A stretch of 64,000 bases of DNA from the NCBI GenBank assembly GCA_020064725.1, contig JAGTWJ010000007.1, forward strand, positions 124,001 through 188,000, written 5' to 3'. The DNA comes from Drechslerella dactyloides (lineage: Eukaryota > Ascomycota > Orbiliomycetes > Orbiliales > Orbiliaceae). Shown piece by piece: positions 1-11,304 of this stretch (positions are counted from its first letter, which is position 1; each line of letters begins with the position of its first letter). The notes beneath the pieces are model-generated. The model made no database searches. It saw only the letters and a program-made list of their open reading frames with translations, and was not told where the DNA came from. The position numbers and the translations under genes were made by a program.

Positions 1-3000
1 GAACGGTGCTTTAACGTCTCAGCAGTGGCAGGAGCAGACAGTAGTGATAAGAATGGCTCAGCGCAGCGACGGAGGACGCTAAAGTAGGCAGGATGGTGAG
101 GGTGGTGGTCGTGATGCTGATGTTGATGCTGATGATGCCGGCGGACCGTGGCGGATCGTGGGGGGAGAGCAGCAAGTTCTTTTCGTTCTTGGCCGTTGCT
201 ATGCTTAAGCGAAGATGCAGCCAAAACACAGCGGCCGATTCGCGATGGGATGCTGACGTCGAAGCGGGCAGCCAAGAAAACAGGCGATGGTGAGAACAAT
301 GGTGGTGATGATGATGGAGGAAGAGGAGGGGGAAGGAATGGAGGGAGAGCAGTGTCAGCTGTCGGAGAATATTCTCGGTCTGACATGTAACGTGTGTAGT
401 AAGTTGCTCCGTTACCATAGAACACTACAATACGATCTGGCTGGACGGGAGCAGGCTAGTTAAACTAGTTTGAGGCTGAGATCACAAACATCAGAACAGA
501 GCTGTCCAACCGACCCGGCGCCAAACTGCCCGCTGCCGTGAGGACATACATGTCCATCCACGTATTCTTTAGCCTGCGTCCGTGTCTACGCAGATACCGA
601 CCAGCTGTACGTACTTCATCAGAAGAATCTACGTATACATCCATCTGTATGCTAATTGTCCATGTTCGGTCTGCAGATAATAGCTCTCTGCACGTAATGG
701 ATGGCGGTGAGAGCGTCAGGGATGACGGCGCCTTCCTTTGTTCGTCGTCCCCTGGAGCCACGCCAAAAATAGCAGCACCACACGTGGGATCAGATTACAA
801 TTACAATACATGTACAATCCACAGACAGGAACAAAAAACCGGCGGGAAGGTTGTATTTGCACTGACACTCAGCCGCGCTCTATTGTCTCCGGCAATCGGG
901 CGCTTGCTTACGTATACGGGACTTGGGTCGGCGAGTCTGCCTTCCCGTTCGCCCAAGATGCTTTGTCAATCTTGGGTTTTCCTGGCGTTGCACACACCCG
1001 CCACACACGCGACGCCACACCGGCTTGTACCACATGGCTTGGCGCCACCCGCCACAGTTACCCAAACCAGGTGCCACACTCATATATGCACGGCTAGCAG
1101 CTATCTTGTACCCAGTTATACATCATAGTTCAGCTTGGGAGTTCTCACGATGACAGTACCTTTGACGCCAAGTAACATGCCGATAGCAGATGGGCTTAGT
1201 CATCACTCGCCCTTATAAAACCCTCGCTCTCGTTCTCGATTCTCTCGCCGCTTTACAATTTTGTTCCAGCGGACGAACCATTCAATTGAGTATATATATG
1301 CATATACATATAATCTCGACGTGCCTGTCTCTGGTCCACGAGCCTGCTTCAAAACATATATACAGAGCACGCTGGGTTACTGTGGGGTTTATCGATCGTC
1401 GTAGGCAGCGTCTTTCAATTGGAGGGTCGTATCTTACTACAGACTACATCAGGCCGGTCGAAAGATCATAGTGAGAAAAATCGATGGATATACCCGTCTC
1501 TTTCGCAGAACTGCGAGATACAATTGTACCAGCGCAGACAAAAATATATTAGCTGGATTGATGTCGCATTAGATCTTTGTGCCTGAACCGAGGATCAGAC
1601 CTTCACAATGAACGACATTAGTGATACCCTAACAGTCCATAGCCTTCGGCTTCCAATTGCCGGACAGGCTGGCTGGCACGTCCCAGGTCTGTGCATAATG
1701 TACAGCCATTCTTCCCCCACCCTCAAAGTCCGATTTAAAATGCAAGCGATCTATGCATCTCGGATTATATTTGGCAACAGCGAGATGTCATACTTTGGAT
1801 ATAGCCTGGAGAGGCTTTAACTGATTGTTTCAAAGGGTTGAACCTGCGCTTGTGCTGGTCTCGGCGAGGAACAATGCCTTGATAACTCATTTTAAAAGGC
1901 TGAGTTTGCTCCAGGCGGCTGACCTTCTGAAGTTTAGCAAGAAAAGCTAGGATTTCACCTGGGAGTCCGGAATCGCTCGCCATAACGGTAATATGCTCGG
2001 GACATTTGGGTTTCAATATCACACCAGGTTTACTCGGATGTCGCGGCACGATCCTGCATTTGTCATGGTTCTCAATGTCGAAGAAACCTGTCTACGACCC
2101 TGCCAAGGTCCTCATTAAACCTCAAGGCTGACGCGTTTGCAGATGATGTTGTTAGCCTCGAGAGCAGCCAAGCGGGATCTCAAGATCTTGTCAGTTTCAT
2201 CGTATCCAGGTGGTTGGTAGATCACGTCGACGCCTGGGGCCTGCCCTCTTTAAGCATCAACGTGCTCATTTCTGTTGTCTCTGTCCACCCATGTCCGAAT
2301 TCTGTGATCCTTCGGAGCATTTTTACGCTACTTCCGGTCAGACCCTAGATCTCCGGCATAATCCGACGCCTCTAAACTAAGTTTCTTGTGGCGAGAGGCA
2401 GGTTTGAAGACAATGCAATGGATGAAACGGATACAATCGTGACGACGCCTCATTGGGTAAGGAACTCCAGGGTAAATCGGCGCGGATTGCATCGATCGTG
2501 ACCATGTGACTCTAGCTAGGCCCCAGGGAATTTGCCTTCGAAGTTCTGGAAACTTTTTGAAAAGGCTGACTGGGAGCTGGGGACTGTTCTCTGACTAATG
2601 CGAACGCTGAAGTCAGGTTGTGTCGGAGTGTAGGGAAAGTATCCCGCAGTAGCCTCGCAACAGTGTGCTGCGTTGTGTCAAACAGCGGCTGCAGGTACGC
2701 TAGTCAAAGCACCGCCCAAGCTGCCCTTCAGCGGTTGAACGGAGCGGTCGAGTCAAAGACAAGCCCTGCTGGTCCCGGCTTAGCGGTCTGGGGCAAGCGG
2801 ATCTGAGGAGGGAAGGGTGGAGGTTTTTCCGGCTGAATTGATAGTGATACAGATGCACGCAGATGCGCCCATGCGCACCCATCTCTGCCTGGTTCCCATG
2901 ATCTCATGCGCTAGTTGCCGGCGCCCTCGATCAATCTCGAAGGCTGGCGACCGGCAGTCCAGCAATAATGTCTGCTGCTGTATTTCCTGCATTTCAGTGG

Positions 3001-3500
3001 CGTGTATTCCATGCATCGTTCTCCCCAGACGGGCACAGATGGCCCCACGGGCTTGGCCTTCCGAGAGACGCTGCCGGGAACCAGGGGTGGCTTGTTTCCA
3101 GAACATCCAGGGGTTTGTTACAGACTCGACTGTCAACTTAACCTCGAGCTTGCTGTTGTATGGAAAACCGGCCCGCGCTCAGGGCACCTGATTGATATCG
3201 CCAACCTCAACTCCAACATCTGCAGGCTGGGACTTTTGGAGGCTGAAAGCACTCTTCTGCGCTGAATTTTCTTTTTCTTTTTCGTGTCTGTGCCTGAGTG
3301 CCAACGACATATGTCCCTCACAATGTGAATTGTGCTTTCCAGGTCTATCTTGCACTGCTTCAATTGGCAAGGCTAGTCTGGTAGGCTTGCAATTGCAATT
3401 GCACACCATCTTCTCTTTCTCTCCACTTCCAATATCCGACTCGCCGACGGATCTCAGCTATCATCTTCCCCGGGCCATGCCAAGGTAACCTCATGCGCAG
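1..3500. other. gene-free left end
   Basis: No gene could be supported here. Open frames such as 538-1128 (+) and 2817-3191 (+) match no recognised family, have no plausible intron structure, and look like chance frames. Positions 90-145 and 300-340 hold GAT/GGT-type trinucleotide runs, giving His-rich and Val/Met-rich chance translations. A gene cut by the left edge cannot be excluded but shows no convincing coding signal. Confidence 0.5.
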
Positions 3501-3550
3501 GCCTTTGAGATTTGCAATGATTCCTATTGTGCCGAAGACGACAGGGTCAA

Positions 3551-3556
3551 TTAGCC
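3551..3556 (-). promoter_or_regulatory. possible XlnR/Xyr1-type site (GGCTAA on minus strand)
   Basis: The minus strand reads GGCTAA, matching the core bound by XlnR/Xyr1 cellulase and xylanase activators. It lies 212 bp before the GH6 start codon and 69 bp before its TATA box. A six-base match occurs often by chance; position is the main support. Confidence 0.35.
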
Positions 3557-3585
3557 CATTATATTCGACAATGGCGACTTGGGGA

Positions 3586-3591
3586 GCGGGG
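3586..3591 (+). promoter_or_regulatory. possible CreA/Cre1 carbon-repression site (GCGGGG)
   Basis: GCGGGG fits the CreA/Cre1 consensus SYGGRG. It sits 34 bp before the TATA box of the GH6 gene, where carbon repression of a cellulase would be expected to act. Short-motif evidence only. Confidence 0.35.
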
Positions 3592-3624
3592 ACCACCTCG
3601 AGCATATCTTCTTCAATCGATTGA

Positions 3625-3632
3625 TATATAAG
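3625..3632 (+). promoter_or_regulatory. TATA box of GH6 cellobiohydrolase gene
   Basis: TATATAAG lies 136 bp before the start codon. A clear TATA box with a leader of about 100 nt is typical of highly inducible fungal cellulase genes. Confidence 0.65.
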
Positions 3633-3767
3633 TATGCACCTTCGCCCACCTCATCCTCGAATCTCTTTTTCCTAGCCCAAGCATTGACTTCACAGTCGCC
3701 TGCCATCCTTTGACTAGGACCTTCCGTCGACAGATATACGCCTGGTCGTATCACGATCACACGCGTC

Positions 3768-5345
3768 ATGAAGTACTCTCTTGCCTTCAGCGCTCTTGCG
3801 CTCGTTAGCGGCGCCGCCGCTCAGCAAACCATGTGGGGACAGTGCGGTGGTATCGGCTGGACTGGTCCATCCAACTGTGTCGCTGGCGCTGCCTGCTCGA
3901 CTCTCAACCCATACTACGCCCAGTGCCTGTCTGGCGGTGGCGGCGGTGTCACGACCACGCGAACCACCACCACCACCTCGCGGGTCACCACCACCACCGG
4001 CCGTACTACGACTACCACCACCCGTACGACTACCCCGTCGAGCACCCGCACCTCCACGACGAGCACTCGCACCTCCACGACGAGCTCCAGGACCACCCCT
4101 CCGCCAACGACCACGACCACCCGAACCACTACTGGTGGCGGCGGTAACCCAGGCAATCCGATCACCTTGTCTGGTAACCCCTTCGCTGGCCGCAAGCAGT
4201 ATGCCAATGCATACTACTCGTCCGAGGTGTACAGCCTGGCTGTCCCATCTCTGGTCGCCGCAGGCAAGGCTTCGTTGACCGCCGCTGCCAAGGCTGTCGC
4301 GACGGTCCCCTCTTTCGTTTGGTTCGACAATATCGCGAAGGTCCCAACTCTCGATGGATATCTGGCGGACATCCGCGCTAAGCGTGCTGGTGGCCAGGAC
4401 CTCATCGGTATCTTCGTCGTCTACGATCTTCCGGACCGTGACTGCGCCGCTCTTGCTTCCAACGGCGAACTCTCCATCGCCAACAACGGCGTGAACATCT
4501 ACAAGACCCAGTACATCGACCCTCTCGTCACCATCTTCAAGAAGTACCCCGATGTCCCAGTTGCTCTGGTCATCGAGCCTGACAGCTTGGCCAACATGAT
4601 CACCAACAAGGAGAGCAAGCCCAAGTGCGCCAACGCACAGACAGCCTATGAAGACTGCGTTAACTATGCCCTCACCCATCTCAACTTGCCAAATATCGCC
4701 CAGTACATTGACGCCGGTCACGCCGGTTGGCTCGGCTGGCCGGACAATCTGACAAAGTCTGGCCCGTACTTCGCCAATGTTTACAAGAGAGCCGGCAACC
4801 CAGCCAGCTTCCGTGGTCTTGCCACCAACGTTGCCAACTACAACGCCTGGTCCATCAGCCAATGCCCGCCCTACGCCTCGCAACTCCCAGACACCTGCGA
4901 CGAGAAGCGATACATCAACAAGCTTGCTCCTCTCCTGAAGAACAACGGCTGGCCTGACCCGCATTTCATCGTTGACCAGGGCCGTTCCGGAAAGCAGCCA
5001 ACTGGCCAGCAGGAGTGGGGAGACTGGTGCAATGCCATCGGCACCGGCTTCGGTACCCGCCCGGACAGCCCAACATCTGATCCTCTCCTCGACGCCTTCG
5101 TCTGGATCAAGCCAGGTGGCGAGTGCGACGGTACCTCCGATACCACCGCTGTCCGCTACGACGGTTTCTGCGGCAAGTCTGCTGCTCTTAAGCGTAAGTG
5201 TTTTCGGCCGCCTTGAAAGTGTTTTTGCCCCTATAGAATCATTAGCTAACTTAATCCTTCTTGTACAGCCGCTCCTGAGGCCGGTCAATGGTTCCAGGCC
5301 TACTTCGAGCAACTGCTCGTCAATGCCAACCCCCCGTTCCCTTAA
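3768..5345 (+). CDS. cel6A: secreted GH6 cellobiohydrolase with N-terminal CBM1
   Basis: The enzyme releases cellobiose from the non-reducing ends of cellulose outside the cell. The model is two exons, 3768-5193 and 5269-5345, with a 75-nt GTAAGT..CAG intron containing GCTAAC; it gives 500 residues, normal for Cel6A. Residues 1-18 are a signal peptide (AxA followed by QQ). Residues about 21-54 are a CBM1 with the WGQCGG and NPYYAQC signatures. A Thr/Arg/Ser-rich linker runs to about residue 130, followed by the GH6 domain. The conserved YDLPDRDC (about 219-226) and VIEPDSLAN (about 268-276) carry the two catalytic-region aspartates, and [12 protein letters not shown] and [17 protein letters not shown] blocks are also present. 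Codons end strongly in C, as expected of a highly expressed gene. The neighbouring promoter has TATA, XlnR-like and CreA-like motifs. Identification is secure. Confidence 0.97.
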
Positions 5346-6349
5346 GTCATTACTCAGTCCGTCGAGTGATGCTTTGAGGCGGAATAGTTGACATGAATTT
5401 GTTGGTATCTGTGGACTAGCTGCGACGCAATCGCAATCTCCAATAGTGGAGAGGCTGATTGGACCGACTTGACACCAGGACGCGTTTCATTTGTTCTTCC
5501 AAACCACATAATTCTTCCCCTTCACTGTTCATACTTGTACAGCTCGAGATTGCCGTCGTTACGGCTGCAACTGCGATAGGCTGTTGTACATCATTAGTCT
5601 ACTTCGATCTGTATATATATCATAGATCAATTTGGTTCCCTTGCCTGTGATCGTTTCATAGTGCCCGAATTCTGCTCTCCAGAAGGCCTCTGGCTTGCGA
5701 GACAACTCTCCAGTAAGAAACATGAAATATTGATGTGGGATTTGTAGACGACTTCGGTCCGAGAGATATGTTCATGAGTCCCCTCGGGAATTTTATAGAC
5801 TCCAGTGGTACTCGTTTGGCTATGAAACCGTGATAATGTGGAAGTTGTAACTAGGAGAAGAGGGAACGGAAGCGCATGGTCTTGTTCAACTTGGAAGTGC
5901 GACGTCTCGCACAACACAAAGCGGCGTTGGCGTTGCATTTCACTCGCCAACACATTTCCTAGCTGGTCGGCGTTAAAAACCTAATCTCAGGACTTTCGTT
6001 ATCATTGTGGTGTAGCTTACAAGGGAGACTCGAAAAATTGCTTGATTAAAGCTTTACGCTTTAGTAATCTTGAGGATTGGAATTGGAGCTGATTTATTAC
6101 TGTGGGGTACGTTTTAGGATTGCAGTTTGATATAGTAATTCCATTATGTACAAATGAGATCGCGTCCTAGGAAATAATGCATCCAAGCATATGTTATATA
6201 CAAGATGTAGTATGAACAGGTTCAAGAATTGAAAATAAGAGCTATGTCATTCACCGAAGCAATTTAGAGTATCTTTGCTGCAGAAACACACTCGCCGAGC
6301 CGATGGTGATACCATGCCCATGTCGAAAGTAGGAATACGTATCTCCGTT
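5346..6349. other. intergenic, no gene seen
   Basis: This is the 3' flank between the GH6 gene and the convergent small secreted-protein gene. It is AT-rich, with no recognised coding sequence. The minus-strand frame at 5627-5953 resembles no family. Confidence 0.5.
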
Positions 6350-6373
6350 TCAGCGGCATTGCAATGCCGCTGA
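6350..6373. repeat. perfect 24-bp palindrome
   Basis: A perfect inverted repeat without spacer: the left arm is TCAGCGGCATTG and the right arm is its exact complement. It starts 26 bp beyond the stop codon of the minus-strand secreted-protein gene, so it probably lies in that gene's 3' UTR. There it would form a GC-rich stem; as DNA it could be a dimeric binding site. Confidence 0.8.
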
Positions 6374-6398
6374 TAGGCCTATGCTGGTGTGCCCGCAT

Positions 6399-6838
6399 TT
6401 AATGGCCGTAGTGGTCGAAGCATCTTTCGCAGAGAGCCTTCCGGGTGCCAAAGGTGCACTTGTGGGAAGAAAGATTGCTGCAAGATTCGACGATCTTGAA
6501 GGGGTTGGTCTGCTGGCAGCTGCCGGCGCGGTCGGCGAACCAAACCAAGTCCCAACCGCCGGGGCACTTGCCCTTGCAGAAGGGGGCGGTACCGAACCAT
6601 TCCTGGATGCAGTGCTCTGGTGGAAGGATGCTTGTTAGCCGTTGACTGTTCAAAATGCCAGTAAACTTCGAGATGGAAACATACTAGGTCCGGGGTGGCC
6701 GTGAGGGGGTCCGTGGGGAGGACCGGGACGGCTGGGTGGTGGTGGGATGTATGAGCCGGGAGGCGGGTTGGCGACGGCAGCGCCCATAACGGCTGGAACA
6801 GCCATGATGACGGCAGTGAGAACGGCGGTAAGTTGCAT
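6399..6838 (-). CDS. small secreted cysteine-rich protein
   Basis: The model has two exons on the minus strand, 6838-6685 and 6616-6399, joined over a 68-nt GTATGT..CAG intron with a GCTAAC branch site 18 nt before the acceptor. It encodes 123 residues. The first 20 or so form a signal peptide (MQLTAVLTAVIMAVPAVMGA). A Pro/Gly/His-rich stretch to about residue 50 follows. The C-terminal half holds eight cysteines and the segment EWFGTAPFCKGKCPGGW. The pattern W-x-GTAPFC-x-G-x-C recurs in fungal small secreted proteins of unknown function. The product is presumably exported, and the eight cysteines could form four disulfides. It could be an effector-like or surface protein, but nothing in the sequence proves that. 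The start was chosen for the signal peptide; an upstream frame would spoil it. Confidence 0.8.
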
Positions 6839-6977
6839 TTTGAAAGGGTGGACAAGGAGCTTTGGAGGAGATAGAAATAGAGTAGATTATAATCAAGTTG
6901 AAAGCGAGTGGCTACTTGGATTGAACTGTGGATGCTTGATGAGGAGGAAAGGTTACAAACAGTTGGATAGATCGCAG

Positions 6978-6985
6978 CTTTTATA
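6978..6985 (-). promoter_or_regulatory. TATA box of small secreted-protein gene
   Basis: TATAAAAG on the minus strand lies about 140 bp before the start codon at 6838, which supports that start and direction. Confidence 0.6.
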
Positions 6986-9900
6986 GACAAATCGACCCAT
7001 AATATAGCCGACTTGCCGGATTGATTTCGAAGCCGGTTCAGCTACATCATGATCGAATACCAGCAGTCGCCAACCATATTCTCGGCGTGTTCCGGCAATA
7101 GGTCATAATCTACGCGGAGCCATAGCTCTGACATCAGAAAGTGTTCCTGAAGTTTCCTGCGGAGCACATGGATGTGTATCTGGCCGTCGCTATACCGGCT
7201 AGAGCAAGTCATAACTAACTCAGTTTTTGGTCTCTATCTTAGCGTCGAGTGGCAATTGGTACTGGCTATAATCAGCCACGGCTCACAGAGCTTAAGCGGA
7301 GCTTGAGTTCAGGGGCGTGGAAGTCACCGTCCGCTTCGAGACTGTTGCTGCCTTGGTAGCCGGAATCGGGATCACAGTCAAGAAACCCGGTTGGCAGCAG
7401 CCGTTTGGAGGCGACGGCACGCTGAGCTTGGCTGTCCGTGACAGGGAAGAATTTGAACTGAGTGCTTAGCTCGAGATTATGCGGGGGCCGTTCTCGCCAA
7501 TATGAACTTTAGCCGCAGTGGTACTCTTTGGAGATGATACACTTGATATGATATACTGATTCAATCCATCTAAAGTCGTATGTATATGTGGATCTACAAA
7601 CGCAGGGAGTAGATCTATGGAGAGGGAAAATTTTCAATAGTTATGCTTGCGGGTCCGACTGGAAAAATTCGAAAACCTGATAGCAAGACAGATCTCGATC
7701 AGTCTTGAAGCGTAATTAGCAGATACATGCATACTTGTGTGTGTCCGACAATCGGAATACGTTCAGTATCTAGTTCGACCGGTCGACGGAGAAAAGGAGT
7801 ATACTAGTAATAGAAGGGTGATTTTTTTTACGATCTGGGGTTAACGCGTTCGAATCTCGAGTTAATAGCTTGATTCAGTTTCTCATGCTCCCAGCGCGGA
7901 ATTGGCCGACGTCGACACTGCAACACAACAACGTAATTTCGGCCGAAACAAGCAGGAAAGCTGCAAGCTGGCCCATATCAAGGGGTACATTTAAGTTGCT
8001 ATAGAAGACGGCAAACCTGTTTGGCGGGATTCATATGATCCTTGGAAAGATGATGAGTATGGGTAACGTATTCACCTCCAGAGTTAACGAGTTTCCATTA
8101 GCATCTGATTCTGACTTAACGATATTGTATAACTGCCGTGGTCTCTAGCTCAAGCGGCGACAAGGAAGGACTTGGGATTGTATGTATACAGCCAATTGCA
8201 GGCGGGAATTACTACAGTACGAACTAGGTGCTATAATAGAGATTTCTCACCCTCACTTGTAGATGTCATAGTCTATCAGTTGCTTGCTGCCTCTTTGAGC
8301 GAACAGTGTAACTATGGCCAAAAGCATTGGCCCGTCTGTCAAAACATGTTTCACAGGGAGGGGGAAGAAGTCTTAGCTCAACGTCAGTAAGAACTATAGG
8401 TCTATGGGTACTTTATGCTACCTGGTACCCCTGGATCAGTGTTATTTAGTTGGTACCGCCTGGAAAGCACTGGCCGTTACCTAAAGTAGACTATGTCGGA
8501 TCCAATGCTCCACCGGTGAACTTGGCGACTCCGCAGTCGCAGATCAGGCCGGCTATATCCCATTGTACTCTTTCCAAGTTGTCGGCAACTGAAGCAAATA
8601 TCCAACCATCTTTCGATCGCGATCGAGATGTAACCTTTTCGAGTTCAACTAGGAACAAGTTCTCGAATTTGGGAGTGCCTGCCCTTTCTATACTAACGGA
8701 TCTTGCAATATATACTGGTTACGTAACGGTAGGTGTTCGGAGTAGACTGTGGTATCATGGTGGTAGCTATAGCTTCAGGTACGGAAAGTACTTCATACAA
8801 TCGAGATTTGAGATGGACGGACATAGCCCGATCTCCGTAACCTTTGGGTTGAGAGAACAGGAAGGCGGCAAACTGAGAAGTTGATATCGCCACTAACGGA
8901 AATTTCACTGCGTTTGGGGCCGCTAGGGCTGGTCTGGCTTCGCCTGACAAGGGACTTTTTTGTGTGCTGAGACCGCAATCGGTATTCCCTAATGTTAAAG
9001 TTTAAGATGCCGAGGTAGAATTTTCGTCTATTTTCATGACATAGGCTTAAGTTTGTCATAGCCTCTAGGGCGAGTGTGAGTTTTGCCTCTCTACCTTTGC
9101 ACGTTGTGGCAGTATATTTACAGGCCGTCGATTTACTGCCTGTGAGACAGATGTAACGGAAATTTACGAGTACGTGAGCTTGATACTGTTCAAGTATGCC
9201 GGCGCCACAATGCAGTATTAGTATCGGGCGCGAGATATTGAAATGTCAAGATCCTTGCCCAGCCGTATCTTTAGCTCGATCGGTAATGTTACATGTGCCT
9301 ACACATACTCATATGCCAGCAACCCACATAGACATATTATCTTAGCTTGGGTAGCGGGGTCATGGATTCGGGGCAATGGTACCGGAAATTTCGAAATAAG
9401 CTGTCGGGTCGTACGCTCAAAACTCGTCTCAGCTGGAAATGGGAAAGTGAGAGGGGTCTAGTCTCTGGGATTTTTTGATCAAATAACCAGTTTCAAACGG
9501 CTCGTAATTGAGGACCATGGGTGCCCAATCTCGATAATGCACAGCGATAGCTAGCCGGAAATCGGAAATTAAAAAGCTTGCGATGGCATTAGCGAAAGAC
9601 TTTCCGATGGCTGCCTATTGGTTTGTCTCTGTAATTCCGGGTTCTCGAACTGGAAGGAAGCTATCGGGGGCGATAATGCCGAAGTCTATCATATTTGGGG
9701 TAGTGCATGACTGCGTGCTGCTATTATACTTGTTGAATACGCTTCCGATGTCAGAGAATCAATTTTTTCAGCAAGTTAGCAACCTCGTTGATTTGGTCCA
9801 TGGTGCCTATTACCGTGTCTATTCTGAGAAGTTTGAGCAAATATCGGGCCTGGCTCCACTTCGATTTAAGTTTATTAATTTATATCGAAAAATCTTCACT

Positions 9901-10526
9901 GTGCTGATGGGCCGTGTGTTACCTCATTGTGCATTTTGACCAGGTATTGGTAAAGTGTTAACTTCTTGGCTTATGACACCCTAGAGAACTCTAGGATATA
10001 TATAGGTGAAAAAGTATGCTCACAGACGGAGTGGGCGTCGAATTCTTGCACCATGTATCCTCGTCAATTTCGTCAAAATATCAGGGAAGATTCTGACACC
10101 TGGAAATAGAATAGCCTTGGGACTAGCAAGATACCTGATGTGGCTGACTTTGAATCGTGCGAAACCTTCGACTGGCGCGGCGATCTAGTTCACATTATAG
10201 GATGAGGCAGAGAGGTCAAGAATGTTAATCGGTTGCCTTAAGCTTGTGTCTGGGTGCCCGGAGTCCTAACTATTAGTTGGAAACTCTCCTAGGATCCTTG
10301 TTACATTGGCCAATATGCTTGTGATATCATTCAATAGTTATCTCGTATCAACATTTGGATTTAATACTTTATCTCTGGTTACATTAGGCCGATTGCTCAC
10401 ATGAGGAACGCTATATATTGCCATTTACTTGTTATTATTTTATTTTATCTTTTCATTTTTTATATTATTGCTACTAAGTTACAATCTCCAAGTACCAGAG
10501 ATACTTGAGCAAGTAAGTAGTGTCCG

Positions 10527-10544
10527 ATTTCTCATGTGAGAAAT
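10527..10544. repeat. short inverted repeat ATTTCTCA..TGAGAAAT
   Basis: Two 8-bp arms separated by only TG. The same TTTCTC/GAGAAA arms reappear in the nested hairpin at 10650-10669, so this AT-rich stretch holds related fold-back units. Confidence 0.6.
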
Positions 10545-10632
10545 ATTTTATATAATAATTATATTGATATGTCAACCACATAAGACAGTCGCGTTTCTCG
10601 GCTATATTTTATTGTCATTAATCGCTGCCGCT

Positions 10633-10690
10633 CAAATCCAAGATTACCATATTTCTCGAATGAGAAATAATTCAAGTTATCTTGGATTTG
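10633..10690. repeat. nested fold-back repeat
   Basis: Outer arms CAAATCCAAGAT (10633-10644) and ATCTTGGATTTG (10679-10690) are exact complements. Inside are inner arms TATTTCTC (10650-10657) and GAGAAATA (10662-10669) around a GAAT loop. The 58-bp unit could extrude as a cruciform or be the remnant of a small fold-back element. Confidence 0.7.
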
Positions 10691-10939
10691 TATGTCCCTT
10701 ATTTACTTATTTATATTTGTACGAGACTTCTGCTACCATGATAATTAGGTATAGCGATATATATATAGGTCTTTGAGTCAAGCTAACGTCATATATATAT
10801 GTAGGCGCCTCAAAATACCTCAATTGATACATCATTCTCATTTGGACACAATTGTACAAGTTCATTACTAAATTTATATATCCGGAAACTTCAATAATAT
10901 GTGAGCTCTGGAAATCTCATCCTACGTTATAAAAGGAGG

Positions 10940-11060
10940 GTCTGGTTTACGAGACCAGCCTGCGGCCCTGTATTCATGTTGTATTGTCATGAGTACTGTT
11001 GATTTTCTGTTGGGCTCGAAGCGTGAAACTTTGTATGCCGGCGCGGTCTCGTAAACCAGA
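10940..11060. repeat. 16-bp inverted repeat pair enclosing 88 bp
   Basis: TCTGGTTTACGAGACC at 10941-10956 is exactly repeated in inverted order at 11045-11060. With one extra base on the left, the first copy also matches 16 bp at 54596-54611. The 120-bp unit resembles a very small terminal-inverted-repeat element, but no target-site duplication is visible at its outer edges. It lies about 245-365 bp before the SEC12 start codon. Confidence 0.6.
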
Positions 11061-11304
11061 TCGCACGAAGTGCAGCAGCGCATATATTAACAACCCGCGA
11101 TCGCGGAGGGAAGGATGCGTTGGTCGTGTGGTATTTCGGGAGCTGCCCCAACAAATCTGCCAGGTTCGCCGACGTCACCAGCTCGCATCTCAAATTGGCT
11201 CGTGTTACTCATCCTCAACTCTCGTTTCGCGCATTCGATAGATGCACCGCCGCGTACGCTAGCAAGTCGGCCGCAACATCCTGGTATCGCCTATTCCTGC
11301 TCCG

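Larger units (their letters stand above)
7000..10930. other. AT-rich gene-poor block
   Basis: Nearly 4 kb without a supportable gene. The longest frames, 8450-8884 (+, 144 residues) and 9583-9939 (+, 118 residues), match no recognised family and lack signal peptides and intron support. The CGGAAATT(T) motif recurs at 8897, 9157, 9383, 9556 (CGGAAAT only) and 9563. From about 10380 to 10900 the sequence becomes very AT-rich and holds fold-back repeats. This could be old decayed transposon DNA, but no identifiable element remains. Confidence 0.5.

Noticed and set aside
538..1128. 196-codon plus-strand frame
   Set aside because: Low-complexity and no protein-like motif order; no support for a gene.
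3714..5312. Minus-strand open frame of 532 codons opposite the GH6 gene
   Set aside because: It is the mirror of a strongly C-biased coding sequence, has no family match, and overlaps a certain gene completely.
6379..6990. Long minus-strand frame covering the small secreted gene
   Set aside because: It reads through in another frame, has no signal peptide, and conflicts with a model that has TATA box, signal peptide and clean intron.
8450..8884. 144-codon plus-strand frame
   Set aside because: No recognisable family, signal or splice support in an AT-rich gene-poor block; chance is the simpler reading.
9583..9939. 118-codon plus-strand frame with hydrophobic stretches
   Set aside because: No family or regulatory support; left as unproven.
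7000..10930. Possible RIP-mutated transposon
   Set aside because: AT-rich, but no transposase, reverse transcriptase or long terminal repeat trace was recognisable. A TpA/ApT index could not be computed here.
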